DNA of 64,000 bases, taken from positions 8,122,001 to 8,186,000 of the forward strand of contig CM060188.1 of NCBI GenBank assembly GCA_030549335.1. The letters run 5' to 3'. The notes under the pieces are model-generated. The model was not told the origin of the DNA, made no database searches, and saw only the letters and a list, made by a program, of their open reading frames with translations. Positions within the stretch are counted from its first letter, which is position 1, and each line of letters begins with the position of its first letter. The position numbers were made by a program, and so were the translations under genes. Of the stretch, positions 25,360-36,497 are shown one piece after another. Source of the stretch: Pontederia crassipes. Lineage: Eukaryota > Streptophyta > Magnoliopsida > Commelinales > Pontederiaceae.

Positions 25360-27585
25360 ATGCTTATGCTGACAATCACGAGCAAAGTGACCCTTCGTGC
25401 CTCAATTGCAACGTCTTTCTTGTCATTGAGATCTCTTCTCTTTTTCTTCATTTTATTGCAACTTTAACAATGACCTTGTTGTCCACAAGATCTCTTCTCC
25501 TCTTGCTCTTCCTTATTCAACTCTTCGTCTGCCCCCCCCCCCCCTTGTTGTCGACTTATTCCATCCTTGCTGATGTCCTTGTGCTCATCCTTTTCTTCTG
25601 GAGCAAAAGAGTGTTTCCTCCGCTCTTGATTGATACTCAAATCATTTTTTTAGCCAGCACTTATTGATTAGCTAATAAATTTGTTAATTCTAACAAAGTT
25701 GGTTGAGTGGGCTAACCTTGAATGATAGCTATGAATTCATTATATTAGGATATCAAGACGTGAATAATTATCCATCTCAATCTAGCATCACTAATTTTAG
25801 AATCAAGATCTAATTGAGATATTTCACGACAGAGAGATTTTACCTTAATAAAATATTGACTAATCATCATGCCGCTTTGCGATATTGTCATAAGTTGATT
25901 CTCTAATAATTGAACTCGAACATCATACTTCTTGAAGAACAATGCATCGAGTACATCCCATGCAGTCTTAGGTGTCCCGGTATCCTTAATGTGCTCCAAC
26001 AACTCCTCCTCTACTGTCATATTGAGAATGAACATAGCCTTGCCTGCCTTGTTGTGTCACTTTCTTCGCGCTTCAACATCCATAGGCGTCATCATTTTGG
26101 GCCCGCTAATAATATCCTATAAATCTTGTACTTGCAAATAAGACTCTGGATGCACGAAAAATTATGCATTAGTTTATATTATTTAATTTCCATATTAGAA
26201 GTATTTCGTGTTTAAGAAAGGGGAGAATTGATCTATTTTTATGAAATTTCTCTAAGATTTGATTTCTACCAAAGTTTGGATAATTTCATTGCAGGAAATC
26301 AAAACGATAAGAAAATGACCGAAAACAATAGACACTCAGCAAAAGCCTTTATCACGGCCGTGCCTCCCTTTGTCATGGCCGTGCCTATAAGAATGCATGA
26401 AAATGACTCCGTCACGGGAATTCCGAGGAGATGTCACGACCGTGACATTATGGAAGTTCATTGATTGTTATGTCATGATCGTGCTGAAATACTTGACAGC
26501 CGTGAGCGCATTGAAAGAAGTCATCATTCTGTCACAGCAGTGCAAGAGACTGTTGTCTGTTGGACGGTTATGGAGCAAATCTTATCTAGTTTTCGGATAA
26601 ATTTTCGATTTCTTCCTTTGGGGATGAGAAAACCTATAAAATGAGGCAAAAGAGAATCTGGAAAAGCATCATTAAAGCATAGATTTAAAGTCTAAAAAGA
26701 GAAGAAGAGCGAGAACAATAACGAAGCTCTGTCGAAAACTTGAGAGAGCACGTGCATAGCGGCTACAAGAGTTCTTCATTTTCTTATCCTGAATTTTTCA
26801 ATTAGATTTGATGTTATTATTCTCATATTTATTCTTCATTAGGGTCATCTTAGTTGAACCCTATTTATGTTTTGAATTATTTCTTAATATTAGTTTAATT
26901 TGAATCCTTAATAGCATTACAATTTCATATTTAATGCTTTCCTTTAATCCCATGATTTATGATTTGAAATAAGTAATTATTTTCATAATAATTTTTAACA
27001 TTAATTTTATCCATTGCATGCCACAATTAGGAAAATCGAAAGAGACTTAATTTATGAAGTCATTAAGGTGACTTGAGAAAGTCCTTAACATTAATTTTGT
27101 TTTAATGCATCTTATGATTAATTAAGTAAATTAAAAACTAAAATGATTAATTTATTATAATTATTCATAAGATAGTAGTTAAAGCTTGAAACATTAATTA
27201 ACTAATTTTGGGAATTCACTTTGTTATTGATTCATCTAATTATAAGTTGAGAAAATTCATTACATTTTAGTGGTGATAATTAGGTGCCTTAATTATCAAA
27301 TCATTATTTTTTCAGGCGATCATTTTCTTTATTTTTTATTATTTTATTTTTATTCATATTTGAAATCAACTATTTTCTTAATTTCTCAATTAACAAAGTT
27401 AAAATAAAATATAAGTTATTAATTATTCTCGTGGGAATGATAACTCTACTCATTCACTTTATTACTTGAGTGACTAGTGCACTTGTTAGTGTTTGCTATC
27501 AATTTTCTATACAAGTATTTCAATAATTATAATTTTGATTATTTAATTTTTTGACTCCACCTGCAATGCTAAAAATATTCGCCAT
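25360..27585 (-). pseudogene. Broken copia gag (DUF4219/UBN2 type)
   Basis: Starts at ATG 27585 with MANIFSIAGGVKKLNNQNYN, then a stop where Trp is expected, as in the DUF4219 start of copia gag. The frame is cut at about 27505 by an inserted LTR and resumes near 26149 with ESYLQVQDL, a stop where Trp is expected, and DIISGP. Further on come AMFILNMTVEEELLEHIKD, TAWDVLDALF and LLENQLMTI, the UBN2 region. A CCHC zinc knuckle near 25410-25365 reads RCN-stop-GTKGHFARDC, with TGA in place of the second Cys. Several in-frame stops show it is dead. Confidence 0.8.
26149..27505 (+). mobile_element. Solo LTR, probably Ty3/gypsy, inserted in copia gag
   Basis: About 1.36 kb that interrupts gag between the codons for CIE and ESYL. 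It carries a promoter-like CCTATAAAATGAGGC near 26633 on the plus strand and ends with GTGGGAATGATAACTCTACT...GTTTGCTATCA, resembling the 3' end of Tat/Athila-type LTRs. Borders are approximate: TCTGG (left) and TCTAT (right) may be a decayed 5-bp duplication. No internal domain is present. Confidence 0.65.
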
Positions 27586-27890
27586 GGTGACTTATTTAAT
27601 GCCCCACAATCAAGCAAGTAAGTGTAATTCCAAACTTGAACACTTCACAATCCTATATTGCTCACCAGCAAAACCTCCTCGTACTTTGAGCTTGCACGAC
27701 TTCAAATTGGCAAAATCTCAACATACCTTAATCTTGCAAGACTTCTCACAATTCCATATCGTACACTCGAGCGTAGAACCTCCTCTCCCACATTCTCGGA
27801 CTGACAGAGTCTCTGCATAATTTGATCTTCCAAATCCTTGAACTGATGGAATCTTCTCATGTGCTCACTTGTTGTGATACAGATACCACT

Positions 27891-28205
27891 TGTAAAGATT
27901 TTGATTGAACCAAAATCACTAACAAAATGATATTAATGTATACAACTTTTAACCGCCCCAAATACACTCACGTACACACACCCTATCAATTAATGTACCT
28001 CAATTCACTCATGCACATGACCTCAAGTACACTCTTGTCATCGCAATCAACTATAACTATTCACTACTTCGCACTTACTACTCACTATACACTAAGCACA
28101 TCACGTATAATTAAACATTCAAACTAACTTGAAACTAATTTTTTGGGGAAAAAATTGTACTTAGAAATTTGTAGAGATAAGTTGGTGCAGCTTGTTTATT
28201 AAACA
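27891..28205 (-). repeat. 5' LTR of the copia-type element
   Basis: 315 bp with TG...CA ends on the minus strand (TGTTTAATAAACAAG to AATCTTTACA), directly followed by the primer-binding site. Confidence 0.8.
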
Positions 28206-28210
28206 ATACA

Positions 28211-31090
28211 ATGATCACCTTGAGATATTGAAACACTCTGACCTGCACTATAAAATATTGATAATATTTTACTATCAAATAAAATATTATGGAATCCTTA
28301 TAACAATATTTTGTCAATATAAATCCTAGGCCTTCTGCACTATAGGTGATATTACATATTTCCTACACATAGTTAGGTTCCTTTAGCATAGAGATTTCGA
28401 AAATTAGAAGAAAATTGTGCAAAAACTTCATTTGTGCATTTCTACAAAACTCATCCCGAGTTTGCAATGACTTGGAGCATCTAACCATTTTTATAGCTAT
28501 TAATGTTCAAAATTAGTGTTTTTGTACTTTTTTGTCTTGAAACAAACGTCTGTTTCTTCTAGCGAGCATCCGTTCTAAACTAGTCGTTGAAATATAATCG
28601 TTAATTAAACAAAAAGGGCATCCGTTTCATATAGTAGACATTCCAGCAAGGCCCAAGTCTCGGGGATCAACGATCATTCTATCAACTTTTCGACCATCCA
28701 TTTCATTCTTTGACGGACATCCATTCTCGAAGTGAGCGGTCGCTATTCTGTTGATAGCGTGATAGAGCTGCACTCTTTTATACATATCTTTTTACATTAT
28801 TATCCAAATATGATGATTTTTATTCTATTGAAATTTATCTGAATTTTTTACGATTTTGATATTCATTATTCATCCAAAATTTAATGAAATAATAGTCAAA
28901 TATTAAGTCAAAATTCAATTTATATAGTTGTCGACTATAAATTAAACTTTTTAAACCTTTACTTTTTTATACATAACTTTTCTATTCAAATGAAATGATC
29001 TTTAATTATATGTAAAGCTAAAAATATTATACACACAACTTTTATATTTACCTTTTACTCCACATTTATTGATAAAGTAATCAAATATTAAGTGAAAATT
29101 CAATGCATAAAAACGTTAATTTAAAATTGAATTTTTTGAGCTTCACTTATTTAAGCAAACTTTTATGTGATTGTCTAAACGAGATACCCTTTAAAAAGAT
29201 AAGAAAATTATCTATAACTTTTATTTCACTTCTTAGTATAAATCTTATGGGAGCATTAACTATTAATCGAAAGTTTAGTGCATGATGAAGCAATTCATTT
29301 CTATTTAAACTTTTTTTAGTTTTAAATATAGAATTATATAAAGTATAAAAATTTGTTCCAACAAATTATTTCTTAAAAAAGGACTGTTTATTTCATCCAG
29401 TATTAAACATCAAATATTGCATATGAACTCTAAAATTGAAATAGAAAATAATTTATATAAAATAAAAGAATATAATGTGAATAAAATGTTTTATTTCTAA
29501 ATCTTAAATCTTAAAAGGATATATATAATTTTTCTTTACATTTCTTTCTACTACAATATTAAGTTGGTCATTTAATTAAAATAATAATTTATAAATTTTT
29601 GTATTATCAAACACACAACTATTTATTTTTAAAATTCACTTCAACTATTTAACTTGTCAGCCAAATCAAATCAGCCCTTAGCGGCGATATGATCTATTTA
29701 TTGTTTTCGGGTATCTCAAGCATGATATTTCAAGGCCCAATGCACACTTGAGGCCCCTGTATTTTTCTGACTGCCTACTTTTTTTTTTAAAAAAAAAGAA
29801 TGTTTGTTCTATTATATTTCATTTAAGTCATATGATGTGCTCACAACCTCACACAATGCATAACATGTTAAAACGTAATAAAATAGTAACAGGAAAAACG
29901 TAATAGCCATAACATTGAATATTTTCGTGTAATATCCATAAAGTACTTCATAATTTGGTTTCTTGTTTTTCCTCTTCTAATACATTTTCTTTTGTATATA
30001 TCTTACGCAATCATTTCCTGTTTTTCGCAATCTTGCTATTATTGTCTAGTTGGATATATTTTGTTCATGTTGAATTAGACGATGATTATATAGTTCAGAT
30101 TTAATATCAATTGAATGTAATTTTAATTTGTTAAATTTAATGTCAAACATATAATTATCATTCAATGATTAAAATTTTTTGAATGCATATTAGTTCTACA
30201 TGATTACACTGAAAGTAAACATGGATTGATGTTGGCATATTTGCTTTGTCACTGGTCGACATTTTGCAGTGTTATTATTATCTTTTTAAAATGAATTATT
30301 AAAACTTGATGCATTTATGTTACCCTGTTGACTTAAATCTTATTTATTAGCCTATTTTCACTTCATCGGCTAAATTTTAAATATTATTTACTTTCTTTCA
30401 CTCAATGTCAAATTAAACATTCTCACTTCATAACATAATTTAACCTTTTTACTAACTTTGTATCTACATTTTCATCCTTCATCAATTTAATATATATTTT
30501 TGAAATTAAATAAAATGGGACAACCCGACGAGTATCTATTTGATTTGATTCTTGAAAATAAATACATGAAATTAAATTGTTGGTGGAGGAGTAAAAGAAT
30601 AATTAAGAAAATAATAAATCTAATAGCAAAATTAGTTGTCTTACATATCTCAGTTCAAATGGAATTAAATTGTTGATAATATCTTGAATCTGAACCCAAT
30701 TATAAATTTATATAGTTCCTCTTCTTAGTCAGTCGCTTCAACAGATTTTTTCTATAACGAAAATTTTTAGGAATATTTTGTATGTAATTCAGAATTAATT
30801 TATTTTCTTATCACGAAATAAGTGTCTTATTTCAAAGGATTAATTCAAAGTCCTATTCGGTATATAATTGTTATCATCTGTGAAAGGAATGTTTATATAA
30901 ACTTTCTATGGATTCAAGAAATCTGATTTTGTAATTCTCTTCTAATTTTTCATCTAATAAAATTCTGCATCGTCTTAAATTTTTCGAATTTTTTACGATG
31001 CAAAATTTCTCTGGTGCAGAAGTTTTAGGAAGTGAGGAAAACGAAATGATCAAGATTTAATGATAAATTCATATAAATGGGATTTGAGGC
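28211..31090. other. AT-rich spacer, no gene recognised
   Basis: A less AT-rich patch at 28540-28760 contains repeated CATCCGTT/CATCCATT motifs and may be old LTR sequence. No coding or RNA gene signal elsewhere. Confidence 0.4.
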
Positions 31091-31422
31091 GGTGCCATGA
31101 TACCCAAAAATGGGCCAGCTCTCCATGCAATAATGAACATCTCATTAATCGTACCCCATACTAATTGTATTAATGGCGACAATTATACGCCACGCACTTG
31201 CATATCTTTTTCCTTTTCTCACTGGACCATAAAAGAGACCGTGGGGTCGACGTTGATGCATGCATTCCATGCAAACCTCTCGATCTTCTTCCTCACTCCA
31301 TATCTCCTCCATATCGTGTTGCATGAACATGTCAGTAGATGGAGCATGCATGCAAAAAGTTGCAATCCTCTCAATCCTTTACTCAATCCATATCCCCTCA
31401 CCATGATTATTAATCCCTCGCC

Positions 31423-32400
31423 ATGGAATCAGAAGCCAAAACAGTTCATTCGGTAAAAGCTACAGGCAGCAGCATGCAGCGGCACGAGGGCCCGAGCATC
31501 GTCGCCGGAGCTCCGGTGGTCATGGCGTCTGCCGACGACGCTGCCGGTCATTTCCTGAGTTGGAGGCTCGCGGTGGAGGCGAACAACGTCCGAGCTTGGT
31601 CCGCCGTGCCGCCGCAGTTCATTCCTTACGTGGAGGAGTACATGCTCGGAGGCCAGTACGACAGGGATCTGGCCACGGTGGTCGACCAGATTTTGACCTA
31701 CCTCGACGGGATCGTCGCCGCCGCCGACGGCTTCGATGCCTGGGTCCTCGACGTCGACGACACCTGCGTGTCCAATCTCCCCTACTTCAGGGAGAAGAAC
31801 TTCGGGTACCTACTACGCATTGAATTCTTTTGACATGCACCGTATCTGTGTGTATCGCGTGTGATTCTTTCTATGACTAATCAGTATATTTTTTTTTTCT
31901 GTTGTTGCTGTTGGTCCAGGGGCGATCCACCTGATCCTGTAGGTGCTAAGAATTGGAGCATGAAAGGAGTTTGTCCAGCGATCCCTTCGATGCTTGAGGT
32001 TTACATGAAGCTCATAGCAGCAGGATTCAAAGTGTTTCTCGTGACCGGGAGGGACGAGCCGTTTGGCCCTGCAACTGCTAAGAATTTGTTCTCTCAAGGT
32101 TTTGTTGGACATGAAAGGCTCATTCTGAGGTTATTACCTTTTTCTTTGTTATAGTTCTTGCCTTGTTCTTCTTCTCCTCCTCCTCTCTATGATCCATGAA
32201 GCTTTTGGTACAACATTTGCAGAGGTCCGGCATACAAGGGACAGAGTGCTGTGGTATTCAAGTCTTCTACGAGGAAGCAGTTGGTGGCGGAGGGGTACAG
32301 AATCCGGGGCAATGTGGGAGACCAATGGAGCGACTTGTTGGGAGATTGTGCTGGTGATCGCGTGTTTAAGATACCTAATCCCGTCTATTGTATGCCCTAA
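31423..32400 (+). CDS. HAD-superfamily acid phosphatase (class B / VSP-like)
   Basis: Three exons, 31423-31805, 31920-32129 and 32223-32400, joined at GT-AG introns of 114 and 93 bp, give 256 residues. HAD motifs are complete: DVDDT (D110 and D112, the nucleophile and acid/base), VTGRDE (170-174 region), the conserved Lys in KGQSAVVFKS, and GDQWSD (230-235). WRLAVEANNVRAWSAVPPQF and YVEEYMLGGQYDRDL match the N-terminal region of plant acid phosphatase 1 / stem 28-kDa glycoprotein / vegetative storage proteins, and the C-terminal PNPVYCMP resembles their PNPMYYIP-type end. Such proteins hydrolyse phosphomonoesters at low pH. Unlike most relatives there is no clear signal peptide: the first 45 residues are polar, so a cytosolic location or a missed upstream exon is possible. 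Exon 1 is very GC-rich. Confidence 0.93.
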
Positions 32401-33129
32401 TAAAACTTTTGTTGAGTGGATCGCCATTGAACTTGTGCTTGGCCATAAATTACTGCAATGGGGCATATGACTTGCAGAGTTCAGACTGAATTATCATCCC
32501 AATAATAAGCTTGTAATGCCATGACATATATATTGATTTTTGGATCAGAATAGTTCAAATTTGATTCTGATGATTAAAAAATTTGTATACCTTCGGCTTC
32601 TTATTCCTGTTTTTCATAAGCCTCATGATTTTCCCATTTGATAAAGGAAAGGAAATCTAATCATGCCAATCTCATCTGTTTTAAGATCTTAAAGGGAAAA
32701 AATTACGCTCTTTAAAGAAACGATGATTTGTTCTTCAATAGTGCACTGGACTGCTATTTAAGAATCTATTTAAGCTTGCCGCGGAATGCAGTACAAATTA
32801 TTTTATATGCATAAAAGTCCTTGCCCATTCTCCAAAGTAGCACTGAAAACATTATACAGATTTCTTTTATATTAATAAAATTCACTGGTAAATTATAGCA
32901 ACAAGTGTTTCACTTGTTTAATTACAATATTTCAAAACGATAGATAATACAGAGCATCAGCTGGGGAAAACTTAAGTTCCTGACAAAGAATGGAAGTTCA
33001 GTCAGCCAGTATTCTGAACTGTCCGGATGTTCTTTCAATGCTCTTTGAGCATAAGTCATCATAATGGAAGTTAACTGATGCCCAATTCACTTACGAAGCT
33101 CAAATCGACTTCTACGGAGAATTAACAGA

Positions 33130-34725
33130 GTCGTTTCAATCACCCAAGACTGGCATCAGTTATTCTTTCATCGTCGGAAGTACTAGTATCAGAAATTCCA
33201 CTGTCGTCCGCATGAGAAACTAGCTTGCTGAAAAATCGCAGCTGATGGGTCCGATGACCGACCAGGTCGATCGTTCAAAGAGATGGGGCGGATGCTCTGA
33301 GCCTGAGGGATAAGAGAAGTTCCACAAATGCCGTTGATGCTTTGGCGAATGTCCTATAAACAGCAAGAAATAAGCTTGAGACAAATTTTACATAACATGG
33401 TTGTGTCACAGACTAGAAAATAAAGATAGACAGAGAGAGCCAACCATATGCTTCCGAGCCATATCCATGGAATGCTTGGACAGCGTGCAAAAATCTAGTG
33501 CACACTGTCTACAAGCTGCTGCCTTTGTTCCCACTGGTTTCTTGTTGCTCGGTCTAAGTTCACTTGCGTTAGCGTTTAACTGCACATTGGATGCATTCTC
33601 TTGGAGCCTACCCCTTGTGACAACTGGTTAAGCTTGCCTGTGATTTGAGCTCGCTTGGATTGTCGTTCCTGGAGGATTCAGATTCGATCGAACTGTAGAG
33701 AGTGCTCGTTCAGGCAATTTTGTCCTAAGGTTTGGCGGAGCATCAAGTGGAAAATCAGGAAGGGCTAATGGTTTTCTTGGAGTTTGGGTTCGTGGGGCAG
33801 GAGAGCTTGGACGTGAAACAGAACCAATATTTTGGTTATTTGACACTGCAGCACGATTGGCAAAGGTTTGCCGTTATTGATGGAGTACGACGAGTTGGAC
33901 TTGATGGTCGGGAATTTGATCGAGTCAGATGGACAATTCGACCTAGAATTTAAAGGGGATGGAGTTTGCGGTCGGGGAGATGGAGTCACTGGCCTTGAGT
34001 TCTGCGATGATCTTGGCTTGTCTGCAGGAGCAGTCAAGGTTTTTGGTTGGGGTTGAAGATGTTACTGGCGTTGACCGAGAGGTTGAGATTGGCGCCGTTC
34101 TCGAAGTTGATATGGTGAGTGGTGGGCCGGCTGCTAGAGCTTGAGGTGGAGAAGTGACTAAGGCTGACTGAGCTGGAGTTTAGGACAGACCGAGATGTGA
34201 CAGAGGCTGAGCTAGTATTAAGGACTGATGTCCGGTCTTTAGTATTGAATAAGCGAGAAGATGAATGTCCAGTGGAGATGGAAGATCGTGTTGTCGAACT
34301 GCTTCTTACAGGTGGACATGGATTACCATTTTCTGCTTGAGACCCATAAAACAGCAAGAGGAACCAGAAATACGGGATCTAAAAAACCTAAAACTTGTGT
34401 TAGACGACAATGCAACTGAATTATTTGCCAGTTCTGGTTATTTGTTGGGACATTGCTATCTCATTGGCATAGATAATGGGCAAAAGAGGAGGACGAACAA
34501 AATTCCAAGCAATTCAACATGTGAGTTATATATTTAAAATGATGGTAAATTGCGAATCTCACCCTTGAAGTTTTTGCAGTTGAAGCTGATTAATGTTGGA
34601 ATTGCTCCGCGGTGCTACTTTTTTTATGGCTGGTAGTCACTGGATCAGGGAGAAATAAAAATGACTTCCAGGGGGAGTGAGATGCCTGTCGTTAGCAAGT
34701 TAAAATTGATTAAATTTTGTAATTA
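33130..34725 (-). pseudogene. Decayed Ser/Pro-rich protein gene (At3g08670/At3g09000-like)
   Basis: On the minus strand the region encodes successive blocks of a plant Ser/Thr/Pro-rich family: LTPPGSHFYFSL (about 34690, compare LLTPPGTPLFPSL), a Ser-rich part (34300-34050), SRPVTPSPRPQTPSP (about 33990), SRPSSPAPRTQTPRK with DFPLDAPPNLRTKLPERALS (33815-33700), VVTRGRLQE (about 33610), LSKHSMDMARKHM (about 33470-33440), and a last exon starting DIRQSI (about 33350). These follow the family order. They do not stay in one frame: one-base shifts occur near 34040 and 33865, a TAA follows NHRQA near 33630 although the frame then continues, and another shift precedes SGISDTSTSDD near 33190. I read it as a pseudogene; assembly errors are the alternative. 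The normal role is unclear (microtubule association has been proposed for relatives). Confidence 0.65.
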
Positions 34726-35191
34726 GCTTCCAGAGATCAATGCAGATTGACAATTATCTGCATTGTTCTTTTTTGGGGTTTACATTAACATTTTTCTTTA
34801 CTTTAGATAATGTGCATTGTGCACTTTCATCTGGAGAATGAAAGGAAATTTTGCTTAAAGGACAAACCAGTCATAATTGTGCTTTCCGCTATCCGCAGAC
34901 AAGAGGTCATCCATTCTGCTCCTTGCCAAGACTGGTGATCCACCTCTTCTTTCTGTCAAAATTGAAACTGTTGGAATCACTCGATACCTTATTGCACATT
35001 TTTATGAGAATCCAAGTGCTAACAGAAGCTAGAGCTAATACCTAAATTAATCAAAATGAAGTTTTGGATAATTAGGCATTTTTTCCTTTCTGGATGGAGA
35101 TTGAGCCATGAACTATACTCCTCAGGTTTGAACAGATATAACACGGAAATGAAAAATCTTGCCAAGATCACACTATCGAAGTTTCTGGGCC

Positions 35192-35312
35192 AGAAATAGT
35201 AACAAGATGCTCAGATCGCAAATGAGAGAATAATAGAAGAATATTCCTATTTGCGATATGAGAATCTTGTTACTATTTCTCATTTGCGATCTGAGCATCT
35301 TGTTGCTGTTTC
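35192..35312. repeat. Three-part inverted repeat
   Basis: 35192-35228 (core TAACAAGATGCTCAGATCGC) is inverted at 35249-35280 with a few mismatches and again at 35274-35312 almost perfectly. Either pairing could fold into a hairpin with a stem of 30-38 bp. Confidence 0.85.
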
Positions 35313-36490
35313 TCATTTGAAAAATATCGTAAAACCTCGTAATAAAAACTACAAATACACGCAACAGTGCACAAGTCAGGCAAGTAATCAATACCAATCA
35401 ATCTCTTATGCCCTGCGAACTCTCGCAAGAAACTGCACCAAAGATGACACCTTTATCCTCGTATATAGAAGCGAGCGACGGCGTCGAGGGGCAGCACGAA
35501 GCAGCTCCATGCAGCAAACGCGTGGGCGGTGCTGGAGAGGCCCTCCGGGCGAAGGGAGTGGTCAGTCGGCGGCGACGATGGTCGCCAAAGCCGGAAAGAG
35601 CGGCAGGTGGATAGGGTTCGAAAATCGAGAATGGACAACGCGGACGAGTCCGAGGGAGGGACAGTAGAGCGAAGGCTCCGTTCTCTTCTCCCAGTCTAAA
35701 TTAAATTTGAAAAGATGCCAGTGGAGGGACATGAAAAAACGGCGGTGGTGTCATTAGTTAGTATTAATTAATTAATACAGTATTTATTATGATCTTGGTT
35801 TGGAAGCTTATCTTACAACTTTTGTTTAATGCTATTTTTCATTTTATGCGGTTATTTTCTTAGGTTAATTCATTTGATGCATCAAATGTTTTCATGTTTT
35901 AAACTTTTTCATGAATTTAGTAAATTCATGGTAAGAGTTCAAAAGTTGGCATCAAATGCAATGGATTTAAATTCAAAATTCATGATGAAACAAAAGATAT
36001 CCATATTTCAATTATCTTTAAACATGTGAACAGAAGCAAATTTCTTTCAAGTTGATGCGTGCATCCATGAGCTTTCTACAACTTCCCATGATTATCTTGC
36101 CAGAATAACCATTTTGTCACTCTAAATTGATAACACGGAAATAACACATTCACTGAAGAACATGATCTGGGAGGAGAGAATTTCTGTTTTTAAATTTTGT
36201 GGAAAGTAACTGGAAGAACAGAAGGATGCTGAACCATCAAAATGCAACAAAAGATGAGTTCACTTAACACTTTCCCTTTTCACAAGCAAGAAAGGCACTA
36301 GGAGGGACGTGTATGACAAACCTGCCTTCTAAACAAAACAGGATTCTGTGTTATTAGATTTTTCCTTTTTTTCCCAGATGAAGCATGCAATAACAAGGGT
36401 GGAATTGCTTTGATACATAAAATGGGAAAACTGTATGGGTGGTGATCGGTTATGTCATGTATTTTTCATAGCCTCCTGTCCTTAGTATAT
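35313..36490. other. Spacer with a GC-rich patch
   Basis: A GC-rich patch at 35460-35670 may be the former 5' region of the decayed gene to its left. The rest is AT-rich, and 36150-36497 is probably the 3' UTR of the mitochondrial protein gene. Confidence 0.4.
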
Positions 36491-36497
36491 CTGCAGC

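Larger units (their letters stand above)
24271..28205 (-). mobile_element. Non-autonomous Ty1/copia-type retrotransposon with gag remnant
   Basis: Reading on the minus strand: 5' LTR (28205-27891), primer-binding site AGTGGTATCTGTATC beside it (compare TGGTATCAGAGC, complementary to initiator Met-tRNA and common in copia), a gag-like frame, a purine tract GCCGAGGGGG (24717-24707), and the 3' LTR (24706-24271). The target duplication ATACA is perfect (24266-24270 and 28206-28210). No integrase, reverse transcriptase or RNase H is visible, so the element depended on others to move or has lost pol. A solo LTR of another family splits gag. Confidence 0.8.

Noticed and set aside
35251-35667. 138-codon plus-strand open frame
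   Set aside because: Begins inside the inverted repeat and runs into a GC-rich patch; amino-acid content is unstructured with no family.
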